Position numbers and translations under genes: made by a program. A DNA stretch of 59,493 bases, taken from assembly GCA_937871435.1 (NCBI GenBank), contig CALMQM010000091.1, positions 1-59,493 on the forward strand, in the 5' to 3' direction. Positions 1 through 9,050 of the stretch are shown piece by piece. Source of the stretch: an uncultured Bacteroidota bacterium (GTDB lineage: Bacteria > Bacteroidota > Bacteroidia > AKYH767-A > 2013-40CM-41-45). How positions within the stretch are numbered: the stretch's first letter is position 1; the number at the start of each line of letters is the position of its first letter. A model generated the notes under the pieces. That model worked only from the letters and a program-made list of their open reading frames with translations, was not told the DNA's origin and did no database searches.

Positions 1-1328
1 ATGCGACAGTAAAAGCCGGAGCATGGTTCCCGATGACAGGAAAGAAAAATCTTCGTGCACAGGAAATAGCCATTGAAAATCGATTGCCGATCATTTATCT
101 CGTGGATAGTGCCGGAGTTTTCCTACCGATGCAGGATGAAATTTTTCCAGACAAAGAGCATTTCGGAAGAATTTTCAGAAACAATGCAGTGATGTCCTCC
201 ATGGGTATTCTGCAAGTTGCTGCAATTATGGGAAGTTGTGTGGCAGGAGGTGCATATTTGCCGATTATGTCTGACGAAGCGATGATTGTAGACAAAACCG
301 GATCAATATTTCTTGCAGGATCTTATCTCGTAAAAGCTGCCATCGGAGAAGATATCGATAATGAAACATTGGGCGGAGCAACTACACAATGTGAAATTTC
401 AGGTGTTACTGATAATAAATTCCCTGATGACAAATCAGCATTGGATCATATCAAAAACATTTTCAGTAAAATCGGAGATTTTGAAAAAGCAGGATTCAAC
501 CGTGAGAAAAGTTCCGCTCCTCTGAAAAATCAAAAAGAAATTTATGGTATCGTACCAACTGACGCTTCCAGGCAGTACGATATGCACGAAGTTATTCTAC
601 GTTTGGTTGACAACAGCGAGTTTGATGAATACAAAGATAAATTCGGACAAAGCATTATCTGCGGACTTGCAAGAATTGACGGCTGGGCTGTAGGTATAGT
701 TGCCAATCAACGGAAAGTGGTGAAGAGTAAAAAAGGCGAAATGCAATTTGGTGGTGTGATTTACTCAGACTCTGCAGACAAAGCTGCGCGCTTTATAATG
801 AATTGTAACCAGCGAAAAATTCCACTTGTATTTCTGCAGGATGTTACCGGTTTCATGGTAGGTTCAAGAAGCGAACAAGGCGGGATTATCAAAGATGGAG
901 CTAAACTGGTAAATGCAATGAGTAATTCTGTTGTTCCGAAATTTACTATCATCATTGGAAATTCTTACGGTGCCGGAAACTATGCAATGTGCGGAAAAGC
1001 TTATGATCCCCGACTGATTGTCGGTTGGCCTACAGCTCAAATAGCTGTGATGGGAGGTGCACAAGCAGCGAAAGTTTTGTTGCAAATACAAGTGAGTGCT
1101 TTAAAATCAAAGGGCAAAGAAATTTCCAAAGAAGAAGAAGTCGAACTTCTCAAAAAGATTACTGACAAATACAACAGCCAGATTTCGCCATATTACGCAG
1201 CTTCGAGAATGTGGCTGGATGCAGTAATCGATCCTTTGGATACACGTAAATGGATTTCGATGGGAATAGAAGCCGCAAATCATGCACCTGTTACAAAGCA
1301 ATATAATGTTGGAGTTATCCAGACATAA
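1..1328 (+). CDS. acyl-CoA carboxylase carboxyltransferase (beta) subunit, 5'-truncated
   Basis: This is the biotin-dependent carboxyltransferase subunit that moves CO2 from carboxybiotin to an acyl-CoA. The 3-methylcrotonyl-CoA carboxylase beta type fits best because of the GNSYGAGNYAMCGKAYDPR stretch and the FLQDVTGFMVG stretch, both typical of that family in leucine degradation. The reading frame is open from the first bases of the window: codons before the ATG at 33 read ATVKAGAWFP, which aligns with the conserved family sequence, so the gene starts outside the window and that ATG is not the start. About 441 residues are visible; family members are usually about 530-540, so roughly 100 N-terminal residues are missing. 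The partner biotin-carrying subunit is not in view. A propionyl- or geranyl-CoA carboxylase beta subunit is the main alternative. Confidence 0.9.
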   Translation, partial: ATVKAGAWFPMTGKKNLRAQEIAIENRLPIIYLVDSAGVFLPMQDEIFPDKEHFGRIFRNNAVMSSMGILQVAAIMGSCVAGGAYLPIMSDEAMIVDKTGSIFLAGSYLVKAAIGEDIDNETLGGATTQCEISGVTDNKFPDDKSALDHIKNIFSKIGDFEKAGFNREKSSAPLKNQKEIYGIVPTDASRQYDMHEVILRLVDNSEFDEYKDKFGQSIICGLARIDGWAVGIVANQRKVVKSKKGEMQFGGVIYSDSADKAARFIMNCNQRKIPLVFLQDVTGFMVGSRSEQGGIIKDGAKLVNAMSNSVVPKFTIIIGNSYGAGNYAMCGKAYDPRLIVGWPTAQIAVMGGAQAAKVLLQIQVSALKSKGKEISKEEEVELLKKITDKYNSQISPYYAASRMWLDAVIDPLDTRKWISMGIEAANHAPVTKQYNVGVIQT

Positions 1329-1435
1329 ATCAGACTCTGGAATTCAAAATTATTTGATTTATCTCCCCTAACATTTCTTCTACCTCCGGAAATCATTCTG
1401 TAATCTGAATTTTTCAACTCAACAATTTCAATCAC

Positions 1436-1828
1436 ATGGCACTCATCGACAAAATCAATAAGGTAAAGGAATTTCATGAAGTATTCGGCCTGGAATATCA
1501 TGAACAACCAAAAGCAAACGTATCCAAAAGAATCGTGGAACTTCGTCATCGTCTGATGCAGGAAGAAAACGATGAGTATTTAGAAGCTTGTGAACAACAG
1601 GATCTCTCATTAATCGCGGATGCTTTGGGAGATAAAATGTACATACTTTTCGGAACCATCATTGCACATGGACTTCAGTATAAAATTGAAGAAGTATTTG
1701 ATGAAATTCATCGCAGCAATATGAGTAAGCTGGATGATCATGGGAAACCAATCTATCGGGAAGATGGAAAGATCATGAAAAGCAACAATTACTTTTTACC
1801 GGATATAAAAGGAGTTTTGAATCGATAA
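1436..1828 (+). CDS. MazG-like / phosphoribosyl-ATP pyrophosphohydrolase-like protein
   Basis: This 130-residue protein has the all-alpha NTP pyrophosphohydrolase metal-binding pattern: EENDEY near residue 43, followed by DALGDKMY near residue 63, which supply the acidic Mg2+ ligands. The C-terminal stretch HRSNMSKLDDHGKPIYREDGK is typical of the phosphoribosyl-ATP pyrophosphohydrolase-like branch found in phages and many Bacteroidota. It probably hydrolyses the alpha-beta bond of an NTP or dNTP for pool cleaning; the substrate cannot be read from sequence. The ATG is preceded by no clear Shine-Dalgarno. A strong hairpin terminator follows at 1927, so it is the last gene before the thrS operon. 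Confidence 0.82.
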   Translation: MALIDKINKVKEFHEVFGLEYHEQPKANVSKRIVELRHRLMQEENDEYLEACEQQDLSLIADALGDKMYILFGTIIAHGLQYKIEEVFDEIHRSNMSKLDDHGKPIYREDGKIMKSNNYFLPDIKGVLNR

Positions 1829-1926
1829 ATCAGTATTGAATTGCAGTCCAAAGAAACAATTTCAAAGATTTTAGCAGAACATTTGAAAGCTTCCTCTTAA
1901 GTAGATTGCTATTCACCAGTCATTCG

Positions 1927-1952
1927 GCACCTTTCAAAAAGGTGCTTTTTTT
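1927..1952 (+). terminator. rho-independent terminator after the MazG-like gene
   Basis: A perfect 8-bp stem (GCACCTTT at 1927-1934 with AAAGGTGC at 1938-1945) has a 3-base loop and is followed directly by seven T residues. It ends transcription from the upstream genes and lies just before the thrS promoter. Confidence 0.85.
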
Positions 1953-1957
1953 ATTGA

Positions 1958-1993
1958 TTTTTGGCGAAAAAGACTGGTTTTTAACTATCTTTG
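1958..1993 (+). promoter_or_regulatory. Bacteroidetes-type promoter for the thrS operon
   Basis: TATCTTTG at 1986-1993 matches the Bacteroidetes -7 consensus TAnnTTTG. TTTTTG at 1958-1963 provides the -33 TTG, 22 bases upstream of it. The start codon of thrS is 35 bases beyond the -7 element. Confidence 0.7.
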
Positions 1994-2027
1994 CCACCTT
2001 TAAAAATAATTCAAAGAGGGTCCTACA

Positions 2028-3965
2028 ATGATTAAAATAACATTTCCCGACAAAAATGTCAGGGAGTATCCTGAAGGCACCACATCTCTTGAAATTGCAA
2101 AGAGCATTTCAGAAGGTTTGGCAAGAAATGTCATTTCCGCAAAAGTGAACGGAGAAGTTTGGGATGCAACGCGACCCATTACAAAGGATTCTACTCTGCA
2201 ATTGCTAACCTGGGATGATCGTGAAGCAAAATCAACCATGTGGCACAGTTCCGCTCACCTCATGGCTGAAGCACTGGAATTCTTCTATCCCGGAATCAAA
2301 TTTGGTATCGGTCCACCGATTGACAACGGATTTTACTATGACGTGGATCTTGGTGGCCAAACCATCTCTTCAGACGATTTCAAAAAAATTGAAGACAAAA
2401 TGATTGAGCTTGCCAAGCAAGCCAACAAATATATTCGCAAAGAGATTTCCAAGAAGGAAGCTATTGAGTATTTCAAAGCCAAAGGAGATGAGTACAAGCT
2501 GGATTTGTTGAACGACCTGGAAGACGGAAGTATTACTTTTTATCAGCAGGGAAATTTCATTGACCTCTGTCGTGGACCGCACATACCAGATACAGGCCTG
2601 ATCAAAGCTGCAAAGTTGATGAATATCGCCGGCGCATATTGGCGCGGTGATGAAAAGAACAAGCAGCTCACCAGAATATACGGAATCACTTTCCCGAAGA
2701 AAAGTCAGCTGGATGAATACCTCACCATGCTGGAGGAAGCGAAAAAACGCGACCACAGAAAAATTGGTAAGGAGATGGAGATTTTTACTTTTGATGATGA
2801 TGTTGGTCCGGGTTTACCCTTGTGGATGCCCAATGGTGCAGTGTTGATTGAGCAATTGGAAAAGCTTGCTAAAAAAACAGAGCAGGAAGCCGGCTTCCAG
2901 CGTGTGCGTACTCCGCATATCGCGAAGGAATCTATGTACCTCACGAGCGGACACTTGCCATACTATGCCGAATCGATGTTTCCTCCAATGGAAATGGATG
3001 GAGAGAAATATTATCTCAAGGCGATGAATTGTCCGCATCATCACAAAATTTTCAAGGAACTAAATCCAAGTTATCGTGATTTGCCTATTCGTCTTGCTGA
3101 ATATGGAACATGCTACCGGTACGAACAAAGCGGAGAATTATTCGGATTGATGCGTGTACGCTGTCTGCAAATGAATGACGCGCACATCTATTGCACCCGT
3201 GAACAATTCGCACAGGAATTCAATGCCGTGAATGAAATGTATCTGAAGTATTTCAGAATTTTCAACATCGATAAATATGTGATGCGGTTCTCTACTCACG
3301 AACCAAAGAAAAGAGGGAGCAAGTATGTTGACAATGCAGATCTTTGGAAAGAGACAGAAGATATGGTCCGTCAGGTATTGATAGACTCGAAAATACCTTA
3401 TGTCGAGATTGCTGATGAAGCAGCTTTCTATGGACCAAAAATCGATGTTCAAGTGTGGAGTGCAATTGGAAGAGAGTTCACTTTAGCTACGAATCAGGTA
3501 GACTTTGCTGTTCCGGGAAGATTTGGTTTGACCTATAAAAACAGCCAAAATCAAATGGAAACGCCTATTTGTATCCATCGGGCTCCACTTGGGACACATG
3601 AAAGATTCATTGGCTTCCTCATTGAACATTTTGCCGGCAATTTCCCTATTTGGCTGGCGCCCAAGCAAGTAAGCATATTGCCTATCAGTGATAAATACAA
3701 TGATTACGCAAAAAGTGTTTTACAATTGCTGATAAATTCCGATATTCGCGGGCTCCTGGATATTCGGGATGAGAAGATTGGAAAGAAAATCCGGGACGCT
3801 GAAATCAAAAAAGTTCCTTACATGTTGATTGTAGGGGAAAAAGAATTCGCCGAACATACTGTTTCAGTGAGAAAACATGGTGGTGGTGACCTCGGAACTT
3901 ACACTATCTCAGACTTCGCTAAATTGATTCAGGATGAAATCAATAACATCCTGAACGTAAAGTAA
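2028..3965 (+). CDS. thrS: threonine--tRNA ligase
   Basis: This class II aminoacyl-tRNA synthetase attaches threonine to tRNA-Thr in the cytoplasm. The 645 residues are full length. In order they contain a TGS domain (about 1-62), the editing domain with its four-residue site H73, H77, C181 and H185 (HSSAH and CRGPH), the catalytic core with zinc ligand C335 in the AMNCPHH motif, and the C-terminal anticodon-binding domain from about residue 540. It is the first gene of the conserved thrS-infC-rpmI-rplT operon, with its promoter at 1958-1993. An AGAGGG about 7 bases before the ATG may act as a ribosome-binding site. Confidence 0.98.
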   Translation: MIKITFPDKNVREYPEGTTSLEIAKSISEGLARNVISAKVNGEVWDATRPITKDSTLQLLTWDDREAKSTMWHSSAHLMAEALEFFYPGIKFGIGPPIDNGFYYDVDLGGQTISSDDFKKIEDKMIELAKQANKYIRKEISKKEAIEYFKAKGDEYKLDLLNDLEDGSITFYQQGNFIDLCRGPHIPDTGLIKAAKLMNIAGAYWRGDEKNKQLTRIYGITFPKKSQLDEYLTMLEEAKKRDHRKIGKEMEIFTFDDDVGPGLPLWMPNGAVLIEQLEKLAKKTEQEAGFQRVRTPHIAKESMYLTSGHLPYYAESMFPPMEMDGEKYYLKAMNCPHHHKIFKELNPSYRDLPIRLAEYGTCYRYEQSGELFGLMRVRCLQMNDAHIYCTREQFAQEFNAVNEMYLKYFRIFNIDKYVMRFSTHEPKKRGSKYVDNADLWKETEDMVRQVLIDSKIPYVEIADEAAFYGPKIDVQVWSAIGREFTLATNQVDFAVPGRFGLTYKNSQNQMETPICIHRAPLGTHERFIGFLIEHFAGNFPIWLAPKQVSILPISDKYNDYAKSVLQLLINSDIRGLLDIRDEKIGKKIRDAEIKKVPYMLIVGEKEFAEHTVSVRKHGGGDLGTYTISDFAKLIQDEINNILNVK

Positions 3966-3984
3966 AATAACTAATAAATCTAAC

Positions 3985-3991
3985 AAGGAGG
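3985..3991 (+). promoter_or_regulatory. Shine-Dalgarno site that fixes the infC start
   Basis: AAGGAGG is a complete Shine-Dalgarno sequence, which is rare in this window. It sits 5 bases before the ATA codon at 3997 and is the main evidence that ATA starts infC. Confidence 0.8.
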
Positions 3992-3996
3992 ATCCT

Positions 3997-4593
3997 ATAG
4001 CAACGCAAAGTAACAACCGGCCACCACGTCCGATATTTAGTCGGCCACCCTTTCAAAGAAGGGGTCCGGTTAAAAAGGAAGCTGAACACAATATCAATGA
4101 ACACATCCGGGCTTTAAAAGTCAGGCTTGTTGGTGAAAATGTTCAAGCTGATGTTTACTCCCGGGAAGATGCCATCAGACTGGCCAAAGAACTGGAACTT
4201 GATCTGGTAGAAATTGTACCAACAGCTGACCCGCCTGTTTGCCGCATTGTCGATTATCAGAAATTTCTGTACGACAAGAAGAAGAAAGAAAAGGAGATGA
4301 AGGCCAAGCAGGGAAAGCAAGTGGTGAAAGAAGTACGCTTCGGTCCGAATACTGATGAGCATGATTTCAACTTCAAAGTAAAACATGCTATGAACTTCCT
4401 GGAAGATGGCAACAAAGTGAAGGCATATGTTCACTTTAAAGGAAGATCCATCGCTTACAAAGAAAAAGGAGAAATTATCCTTTTAAAATTTGCACAAGCT
4501 CTAGAAGAATACGGAAAAGTTGAGCTACTTCCCAAACTCGAAGGTAACAGGATGTTCATTCACCTTGCTCCTATTCCTCGCAAGAAAAAATAA
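3997..4593 (+). CDS. infC: translation initiation factor IF-3 (ATA start)
   Basis: IF-3 binds the 30S subunit, prevents premature 50S joining and checks the start codon. The first in-frame ATG (4297) would leave only the C-terminal domain. Reading upstream gives a complete 198-residue protein with a proline/arginine-rich lead, the N-domain ([33 protein letters not shown]), a lysine-rich linker and the C-domain ([15 protein letters not shown]). No ATG, GTG or TTG lies at a suitable place; ATA at 3997, 5 bases after AAGGAGG, is the best start. In E. coli infC uses AUU and IF-3 represses itself by rejecting it, so the same autoregulation is likely here by analogy. It lies 31 bases after thrS. 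Confidence 0.93.
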   Translation: MATQSNNRPPRPIFSRPPFQRRGPVKKEAEHNINEHIRALKVRLVGENVQADVYSREDAIRLAKELELDLVEIVPTADPPVCRIVDYQKFLYDKKKKEKEMKAKQGKQVVKEVRFGPNTDEHDFNFKVKHAMNFLEDGNKVKAYVHFKGRSIAYKEKGEIILLKFAQALEEYGKVELLPKLEGNRMFIHLAPIPRKKK

Positions 4594-4655
4594 TATACCG
4601 GGGTCCTTCCGGGATGAAAAGATAAAATTTCTAATTCCAAATAAATAAAAACGCA

Positions 4656-4853
4656 ATGCCAAAAACTAAGACTCACTCCGGTGCCAAAAAACGCTTCAAG
4701 CTGACTGGCACAGGAAAGATCAAGAGAAAGCATGCATTTAAGAGCCACATTCTTACCAAGAAGACAACCAAGCAAAAGCGTAATCTTACACATGCTGATT
4801 TGGTTTCTTCATCGGATGAGTTCCGGGTTTCTAAAATGCTGGTGATGAAATAA
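4656..4853 (+). CDS. rpmI: 50S ribosomal protein L35
   Basis: This small basic 65-residue protein of the large ribosomal subunit begins [20 protein letters not shown], the conserved L35 signature, and keeps the internal [12 protein letters not shown] segment. Length is normal for the family. It lies between infC and rplT in the usual order and is probably co-transcribed with them. Confidence 0.97.
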   Translation: MPKTKTHSGAKKRFKLTGTGKIKRKHAFKSHILTKKTTKQKRNLTHADLVSSSDEFRVSKMLVMK

Positions 4854-4955
4854 CACTTGCTTTCCTGATCTGAATTTCAAAAACAATTATTAACCCGACA
4901 ACAAGCATCAAGTTTCTCCCTGAAAAGAGAACGCTTCAGTCAAAACCAAATCAAA

Positions 4956-5300
4956 ATGCCACGTTCAGTCAATGCCGTCGCGTCACGTGCACGGAGAAAA
5001 AAAATGTTCAAACTCGCCAAAGGTTATTGGGGAGCGAGAGGTAACGTATTAACCGTTGCCAAGAATACAGTCGAAAAAGGATTAGGTTATGCCTATCGTG
5101 ATCGTCGTACCAAAAAGCGTAATTTCCGTTCCTTGTGGATCATGCGTATTAACGCGGGTGCACGCGAACATGGAATGAGTTATTCCGAACTCATGGGAAA
5201 AATCCATGCAAAAGGATTGGATCTCAACCGTAAGACACTTGCCGATCTGGCTCTGAATCATCCACAGGCATTCAAGGCCGTAATTGATTCTGTTAAGTAA
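4956..5300 (+). CDS. rplT: 50S ribosomal protein L20
   Basis: L20 binds 23S rRNA early in 50S assembly. The 114 residues begin [23 protein letters not shown] and contain [16 protein letters not shown] and [16 protein letters not shown], all standard for the family. It is the last gene of the operon. In other bacteria L20 represses translation of rpmI-rplT; no leader structure that would show this could be recognised here. A terminator follows 36 bases after the stop. Confidence 0.98.
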   Translation: MPRSVNAVASRARRKKMFKLAKGYWGARGNVLTVAKNTVEKGLGYAYRDRRTKKRNFRSLWIMRINAGAREHGMSYSELMGKIHAKGLDLNRKTLADLALNHPQAFKAVIDSVK

Positions 5301-5336
5301 CTACGCCATAGTTTTTAGTGAATCAATGACAAGAAG

Positions 5337-5365
5337 AGGGAATCGAAAGGTTCCCTTTCTTTTTT
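5337..5365 (+). terminator. rho-independent terminator of the thrS-rplT operon
   Basis: Stem AGGGAA (5337-5342) pairs with TTCCCT (5351-5356) across an 8-base loop, followed by a T-rich run to 5365. Confidence 0.75.
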
Positions 5366-5485
5366 GGTATAGGTTTAAGATTTTTTATTTTTCAAATCAC
5401 CACCTTACCTTTACACGTATCCACCATCTCTGTTTTTCTGTCACCAGACTTTCTGAAAAAAATCACATCAATAAAAATCCACGTT

Positions 5486-6208
5486 GTGCAAAGCAGATTA
5501 AAAATCATTTATCATAAGTTAACTCAAAAATCACCTGTTATATCAGGAGATTTATTTATCAAAAGACTTTCTTTCGCCAATGCGGGTATGATGCATCCCG
5601 GGAATGTTCATTGTTTTGAATATGTGGCAAAACATTCCAATTCTGATAGCCCTATTCTCGAAATAGGATCTTTTTGTGGATTATCGACCAATGCAATCAA
5701 TCATTTTTATAGTTTGAATGGAAAGAAAAACAAATTTTTTACGAGTGATAAATGGGAATTTGAATCTACAGAAGATCAGGAAACTGTGAATCAATCCGGT
5801 ATTACAGGTGCTGATTACAGCAATTTTGTAAAGGAATCATACAAACGAAATGTCCGCTTTTTCAGCAAAGAAAATTTGCCTTATACCATTGAAGCTTTTT
5901 CGGATGAATTCTTTCAATTGTGGGATGAAAAGAAACGAGTTCAAGATGTATTTGACAGAACTGTAGACCTTGGTGGGAAATTCTCCTTTGTATTTATTGA
6001 TGGAAATCACACATACGAATACGCAAAAAGAGATTTTGAAAATACCGATAAACATCTCGAGGTAGGAGGATATATTCTTTTCGATGACAGTTCGGTCTTC
6101 TCCCCATTCGGATGCGCTTTATTGATGAAAGAAATCGAAAAGATGGATCGTTATGAAGTGGTGATTAAAAATCCAAACTATTTGTTTAGAAAAAAAGCTG
6201 ACAAATAA
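5486..6208 (+). CDS. class I SAM-dependent methyltransferase (Methyltransf_24-like)
   Basis: The 240-residue protein has a Rossmann methyltransferase core: motif I ILEIGSFCGLST near residue 56 for SAM binding and the FVFIDGNHTYEYAKRDFEN segment near residue 170, which is the Methyltransf_24 hallmark. The MMHPGNVHCFEY lead is typical of homologues in bacterial glycan clusters, but this copy stands alone. The start is the GTG at 5486; a later ATG at 5588 would remove conserved N-terminal residues. There is no clear Shine-Dalgarno. A near-match to the -7 element (TACCTTTA at 5406) lies upstream. The substrate is unknown. Confidence 0.8.
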   Translation: MQSRLKIIYHKLTQKSPVISGDLFIKRLSFANAGMMHPGNVHCFEYVAKHSNSDSPILEIGSFCGLSTNAINHFYSLNGKKNKFFTSDKWEFESTEDQETVNQSGITGADYSNFVKESYKRNVRFFSKENLPYTIEAFSDEFFQLWDEKKRVQDVFDRTVDLGGKFSFVFIDGNHTYEYAKRDFENTDKHLEVGGYILFDDSSVFSPFGCALLMKEIEKMDRYEVVIKNPNYLFRKKADK

Positions 6209-6237
6209 TTCCTGCCGTCCACTTTGATCGGAAACTA

Positions 6238-7263
6238 TTATTTTTTAACCGTCAACAACCGGATTCTTTCTGTTGCAAGTTTATATGTCGGGAAAATACC
6301 TAAAGCTTTGCGGTAGTCGGCAATTGCTTTTTCGTTCTCTCCTTCAAACTCATAAGCAAGCCCTCTGTTGTAATACGCTTCAGCATAGTTTTCGTTTACA
6401 GAAATCGCTTTGCTGAGCCAGTCGATTGCTGTAGGATAGTCTTTTCTGAATACCAGCGCAATGTATCCGATGTTGAAATAGGCGTCTGAATATTTCGGAT
6501 CAATCTTTAACAGAACTTTATAGTCACCAATGGCTTTATTAAACTCTCCGATATTCTGAAGAAAAAGTCCCCGATCATACAATGCTTCTGTACTCGTTGG
6601 ACGCAAGCTGAGTGCATTGCTGTAATACTGGAGTGCGATTTTGTTCCGCATGGCTGCATACAGATTTCCAAGCTGAATGTGCGCATCATAATTTTCCGGA
6701 TCGAGATCCACAACTGTTTCAAAACTGGATAAAGCTTTGGCCGTATCACCTGATTCCTTGTGGACAAATCCTTTTAAAAAATATGCTTTCACTTTCTTAG
6801 GATCAATTTTCAATGCAGCGTTCGCATAGGAGATCGATTTTGCATAACCTTTAATGTACAGATAGATTTCCGCTAATTTGAGATTTGCCTCAAGATTTTG
6901 CGGATCAACTTTGAGGCATCTTTCATATGATTCAATAGATTTTCTGACTTGAAGACCACGGAAACTCACATCTGCAAGGAGCAATAAATACTCTACCTTA
7001 TTTGAATCAAGAAAAGCAGCCTTACTGGCATCTGAGAAAGCAGCCTGAATTAAATTCTTCTCAAGGTTGATTTTAGCCCGATGAAAATACGCTTCGGCAT
7101 CTCCGGGATTCCTGAGAATTTTTTGATTCAACTGATAGAAAACATCATCCTGATTCAGAGAGTCAGATGACTTGTTTGTTTCTGCTTGTTCATTTTTACC
7201 TGAATTGCAAGAAATCACCATCATCAAACTCCAAACACAATAGATCAATCGGATTAGTTTCAT
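6238..7263 (-). CDS. TPR-repeat lipoprotein
   Basis: The 341-residue protein starts at the ATG ending at 7263. This gives a lipoprotein signal (MKLIRLIYCVWSLMMVISC) with Cys19 as the lipid-modified residue; longer starts at 7281 or 7293 would place extra residues before it and overlap the recA terminator. From about residue 45 it is a run of roughly eight tetratricopeptide repeats with the usual W/Y-x-x-L/G-x-A/G spacing (for example AYFNIGYIALV and AYYNRGLAYEFEGENEKAIADY). Such proteins are scaffolds for protein contacts, here probably in the periplasm or at the outer membrane. The partner is unknown. It lies downstream of recA on the same strand behind a terminator. Confidence 0.85.
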   Translation of the reverse strand: MKLIRLIYCVWSLMMVISCNSGKNEQAETNKSSDSLNQDDVFYQLNQKILRNPGDAEAYFHRAKINLEKNLIQAAFSDASKAAFLDSNKVEYLLLLADVSFRGLQVRKSIESYERCLKVDPQNLEANLKLAEIYLYIKGYAKSISYANAALKIDPKKVKAYFLKGFVHKESGDTAKALSSFETVVDLDPENYDAHIQLGNLYAAMRNKIALQYYSNALSLRPTSTEALYDRGLFLQNIGEFNKAIGDYKVLLKIDPKYSDAYFNIGYIALVFRKDYPTAIDWLSKAISVNENYAEAYYNRGLAYEFEGENEKAIADYRKALGIFPTYKLATERIRLLTVKK

Positions 7264-7280
7264 TAGTATTCTTTTAAACA

Positions 7281-7323
7281 TAAAAAGCCGCAAAACAGTG
7301 AATTGATTTCATTGTTTTGCGGC
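7281..7323 (-). terminator. rho-independent terminator of recA
   Basis: A perfect 11-bp inverted repeat (GCCGCAAAACA at 7287-7297 and TGTTTTGCGGC at 7313-7323), read on the minus strand, is followed by TTTTTA. It lies about 107 bases past the recA stop. Confidence 0.88.
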
Positions 7324-7429
7324 CGGAAAAATACAAATTATACTCTTTTGTATCCTTAAAATACAGAAGACAAGAAACGGTTTTCCGGGTCTTCCTTTCC
7401 TGATAAGAGCCTCTTCAGGAGCAATTCAT

Positions 7430-8455
7430 TTAGCTCGCTGAACTGGCTTCCTTCAGAGCTTCACGGATCTTCATCTCCAGTTCCTCTGCCAGTTCAGGAT
7501 TATCATTCAGGAGTTGTTTCACAGCATCTCTTCCTTGTCCCAGTTTTGTCTCACCATAACTGAACCAGGAACCGGATTTCTTGATGATATTTTGCTCGAC
7601 TCCGATGTCAACGATTTCTCCCATTTTGGAGATCCCTTCACCATACATGATGTCGAATTCGGCAATTCGGAATGGAGGAGCTACTTTGTTTTTAACAATT
7701 TTTACTTTGGTACGGTTTCCGACAATGGCTTCTCCGTCTTTTAATTGTCCGATGCGACGAATATCCAGACGAACAGAAGCATAGAATTTCAATGCATTTC
7801 CTCCGGTAGTCGTTTCAGGATTTCCAAACATCACTCCGATTTTCTCACGAAGCTGGTTGATGAATATGCAGCAACATCCGGTGCGACTGATAGTACCAGT
7901 AAGTTTTCTCAATGCCTGAGACATCAATCTTGCCTGCAAACCCATTTTACTCTCTCCCATCTCTCCTTCAATTTCAGCCTTCGGCGTAAGAGCCGCTACT
8001 GAGTCGATAACCAGTATATCAATTGCTCCGGAGCGGATCAGGTTTTCGGCAATTTCAAGTGCCTGTTCGCCATTGTCAGGCTGAGAAATCAACAGATTCT
8101 CAAGATCAATTCCAAGTTTCTGAGCATAGAAGCGATCAAACGCATGTTCTGCGTCAATAAATGCTGCAATGCCGCCATTCTTCTGAACATTTGCAATGGC
8201 ATGGATTGCAAGTGTAGTTTTACCGGAAGATTCAGGTCCGTAAATTTCTATCACTCTTCCTTTTGGCAAACCACCTATCCCCAATGCATTGTCCAGAGAA
8301 ATAGAACCTGTTGAAATGGCTTCTACCTGTTCAACTGCTTCATCACCCATTTTCATAATGGTACCTTTACCATACGCTTTCTCAATTTTATCAATTGTAA
8401 GTTGAAGCGCTTTCAATTTTTCTTTTACTGTTTCTTTCACTTCTGCTGTAGCCAT
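7430..8455 (-). CDS. recA: recombinase A
   Basis: RecA forms the ATP-dependent filament on single-stranded DNA for strand exchange and SOS signalling. The 341-residue protein has Walker [10 protein letters not shown] at residues 73-81, the Walker B-type segment [10 protein letters not shown] near 140-150, loop L1 ([23 protein letters not shown]), loop L2 ([29 protein letters not shown]) and a short acidic C-terminus. The start is the ATG complementary to 8453-8455. Transcription ends at the hairpin at 7281-7323. No LexA-type operator could be recognised upstream. Confidence 0.99.
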   Translation of the reverse strand: MATAEVKETVKEKLKALQLTIDKIEKAYGKGTIMKMGDEAVEQVEAISTGSISLDNALGIGGLPKGRVIEIYGPESSGKTTLAIHAIANVQKNGGIAAFIDAEHAFDRFYAQKLGIDLENLLISQPDNGEQALEIAENLIRSGAIDILVIDSVAALTPKAEIEGEMGESKMGLQARLMSQALRKLTGTISRTGCCCIFINQLREKIGVMFGNPETTTGGNALKFYASVRLDIRRIGQLKDGEAIVGNRTKVKIVKNKVAPPFRIAEFDIMYGEGISKMGEIVDIGVEQNIIKKSGSWFSYGETKLGQGRDAVKQLLNDNPELAEELEMKIREALKEASSAS

Positions 8456-8973
8456 AGTTTATAAATTTGATTTTTTATTAGAGTCTGTTTTCTTCATTTT
8501 TTGCAAAATACCGGCATTTTTACGATTCTTAAACAATCAAATTAAATGATTGCATTACCACCATTTCGCTCTCTAACAAAAATGTGAAAACTTTCCATTG
8601 ATATTACATCTGTTGAGAAATTTTTTATTCTGCTCAACTGCAATTGTGCGGAAAAGCCTGTATTCAGGCTCTTTTCAAGGAAATCCCGGGTATTTTTGAA
8701 CAGGAAACTCCAGCCTTGATTTGGACATCATTATTTCCTGAATATTCGTTCAAAATCGATCCGATACACAGATACTTTCCTCTCATTGATAAACGAGAAA
8801 TTTATTGTGCGGAAAGAAAGTACAATTCTAATGAAATGTTCAACTATTAAACACTAAAAAATAAACCGCACAAAATAACAATGGAAATATCGATGATAAT
8901 TGAGACATTAATGTCATTGCTTGAATGAAAATTTGTTTTAACCTGTTACGTTCCAGACACTCAAAATATCCAA
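8456..8973. other. non-coding stretch upstream of recA
   Basis: About 520 bases between the recA start and the PspC-gene terminator. It must hold the recA promoter, but I found no convincing TAnnTTTG element (GTATTTTG-like sequence only). A 6-bp hairpin with TATT loop (AGCCTG...CAGGCT, 8655-8670) followed by CTTTTC lies inside. A possible 68-codon frame at 8644-8850 has no recognisable product and is not called. Confidence 0.5.
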
Positions 8974-9005
8974 ATAAAAAAGTCCCGGTAACCAACCGGG
9001 ACTTT
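8974..9005 (-). terminator. rho-independent terminator of the PadR-PspC operon
   Basis: A perfect 11-bp inverted repeat (8979-8989 with 8995-9005, core GTCCCGGT/ACCGGGAC) with a 5-base loop runs into a T tract on the minus strand. It lies about 45 bases past the stop of the PspC-domain gene. Confidence 0.88.
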
Positions 9006-9050
9006 GAAAACAACCTATTGTCAACTAATTCAAATTATTCTTGCAACTAT

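Noticed and set aside
33-1328. Complete carboxyltransferase gene starting at ATG 33
   Set aside because: Conserved family sequence continues upstream of that ATG to the window edge, so the gene is truncated.
8655-8675. Terminator or small RNA in the recA upstream region
   Set aside because: The 6-bp stem is short, with only a weak T run and no gene ending next to it.
8644-8850. Possible 68-codon gene between recA and the PspC gene
   Set aside because: No recognisable domain, no ribosome-binding site, it spans a hairpin, and its composition looks non-coding.
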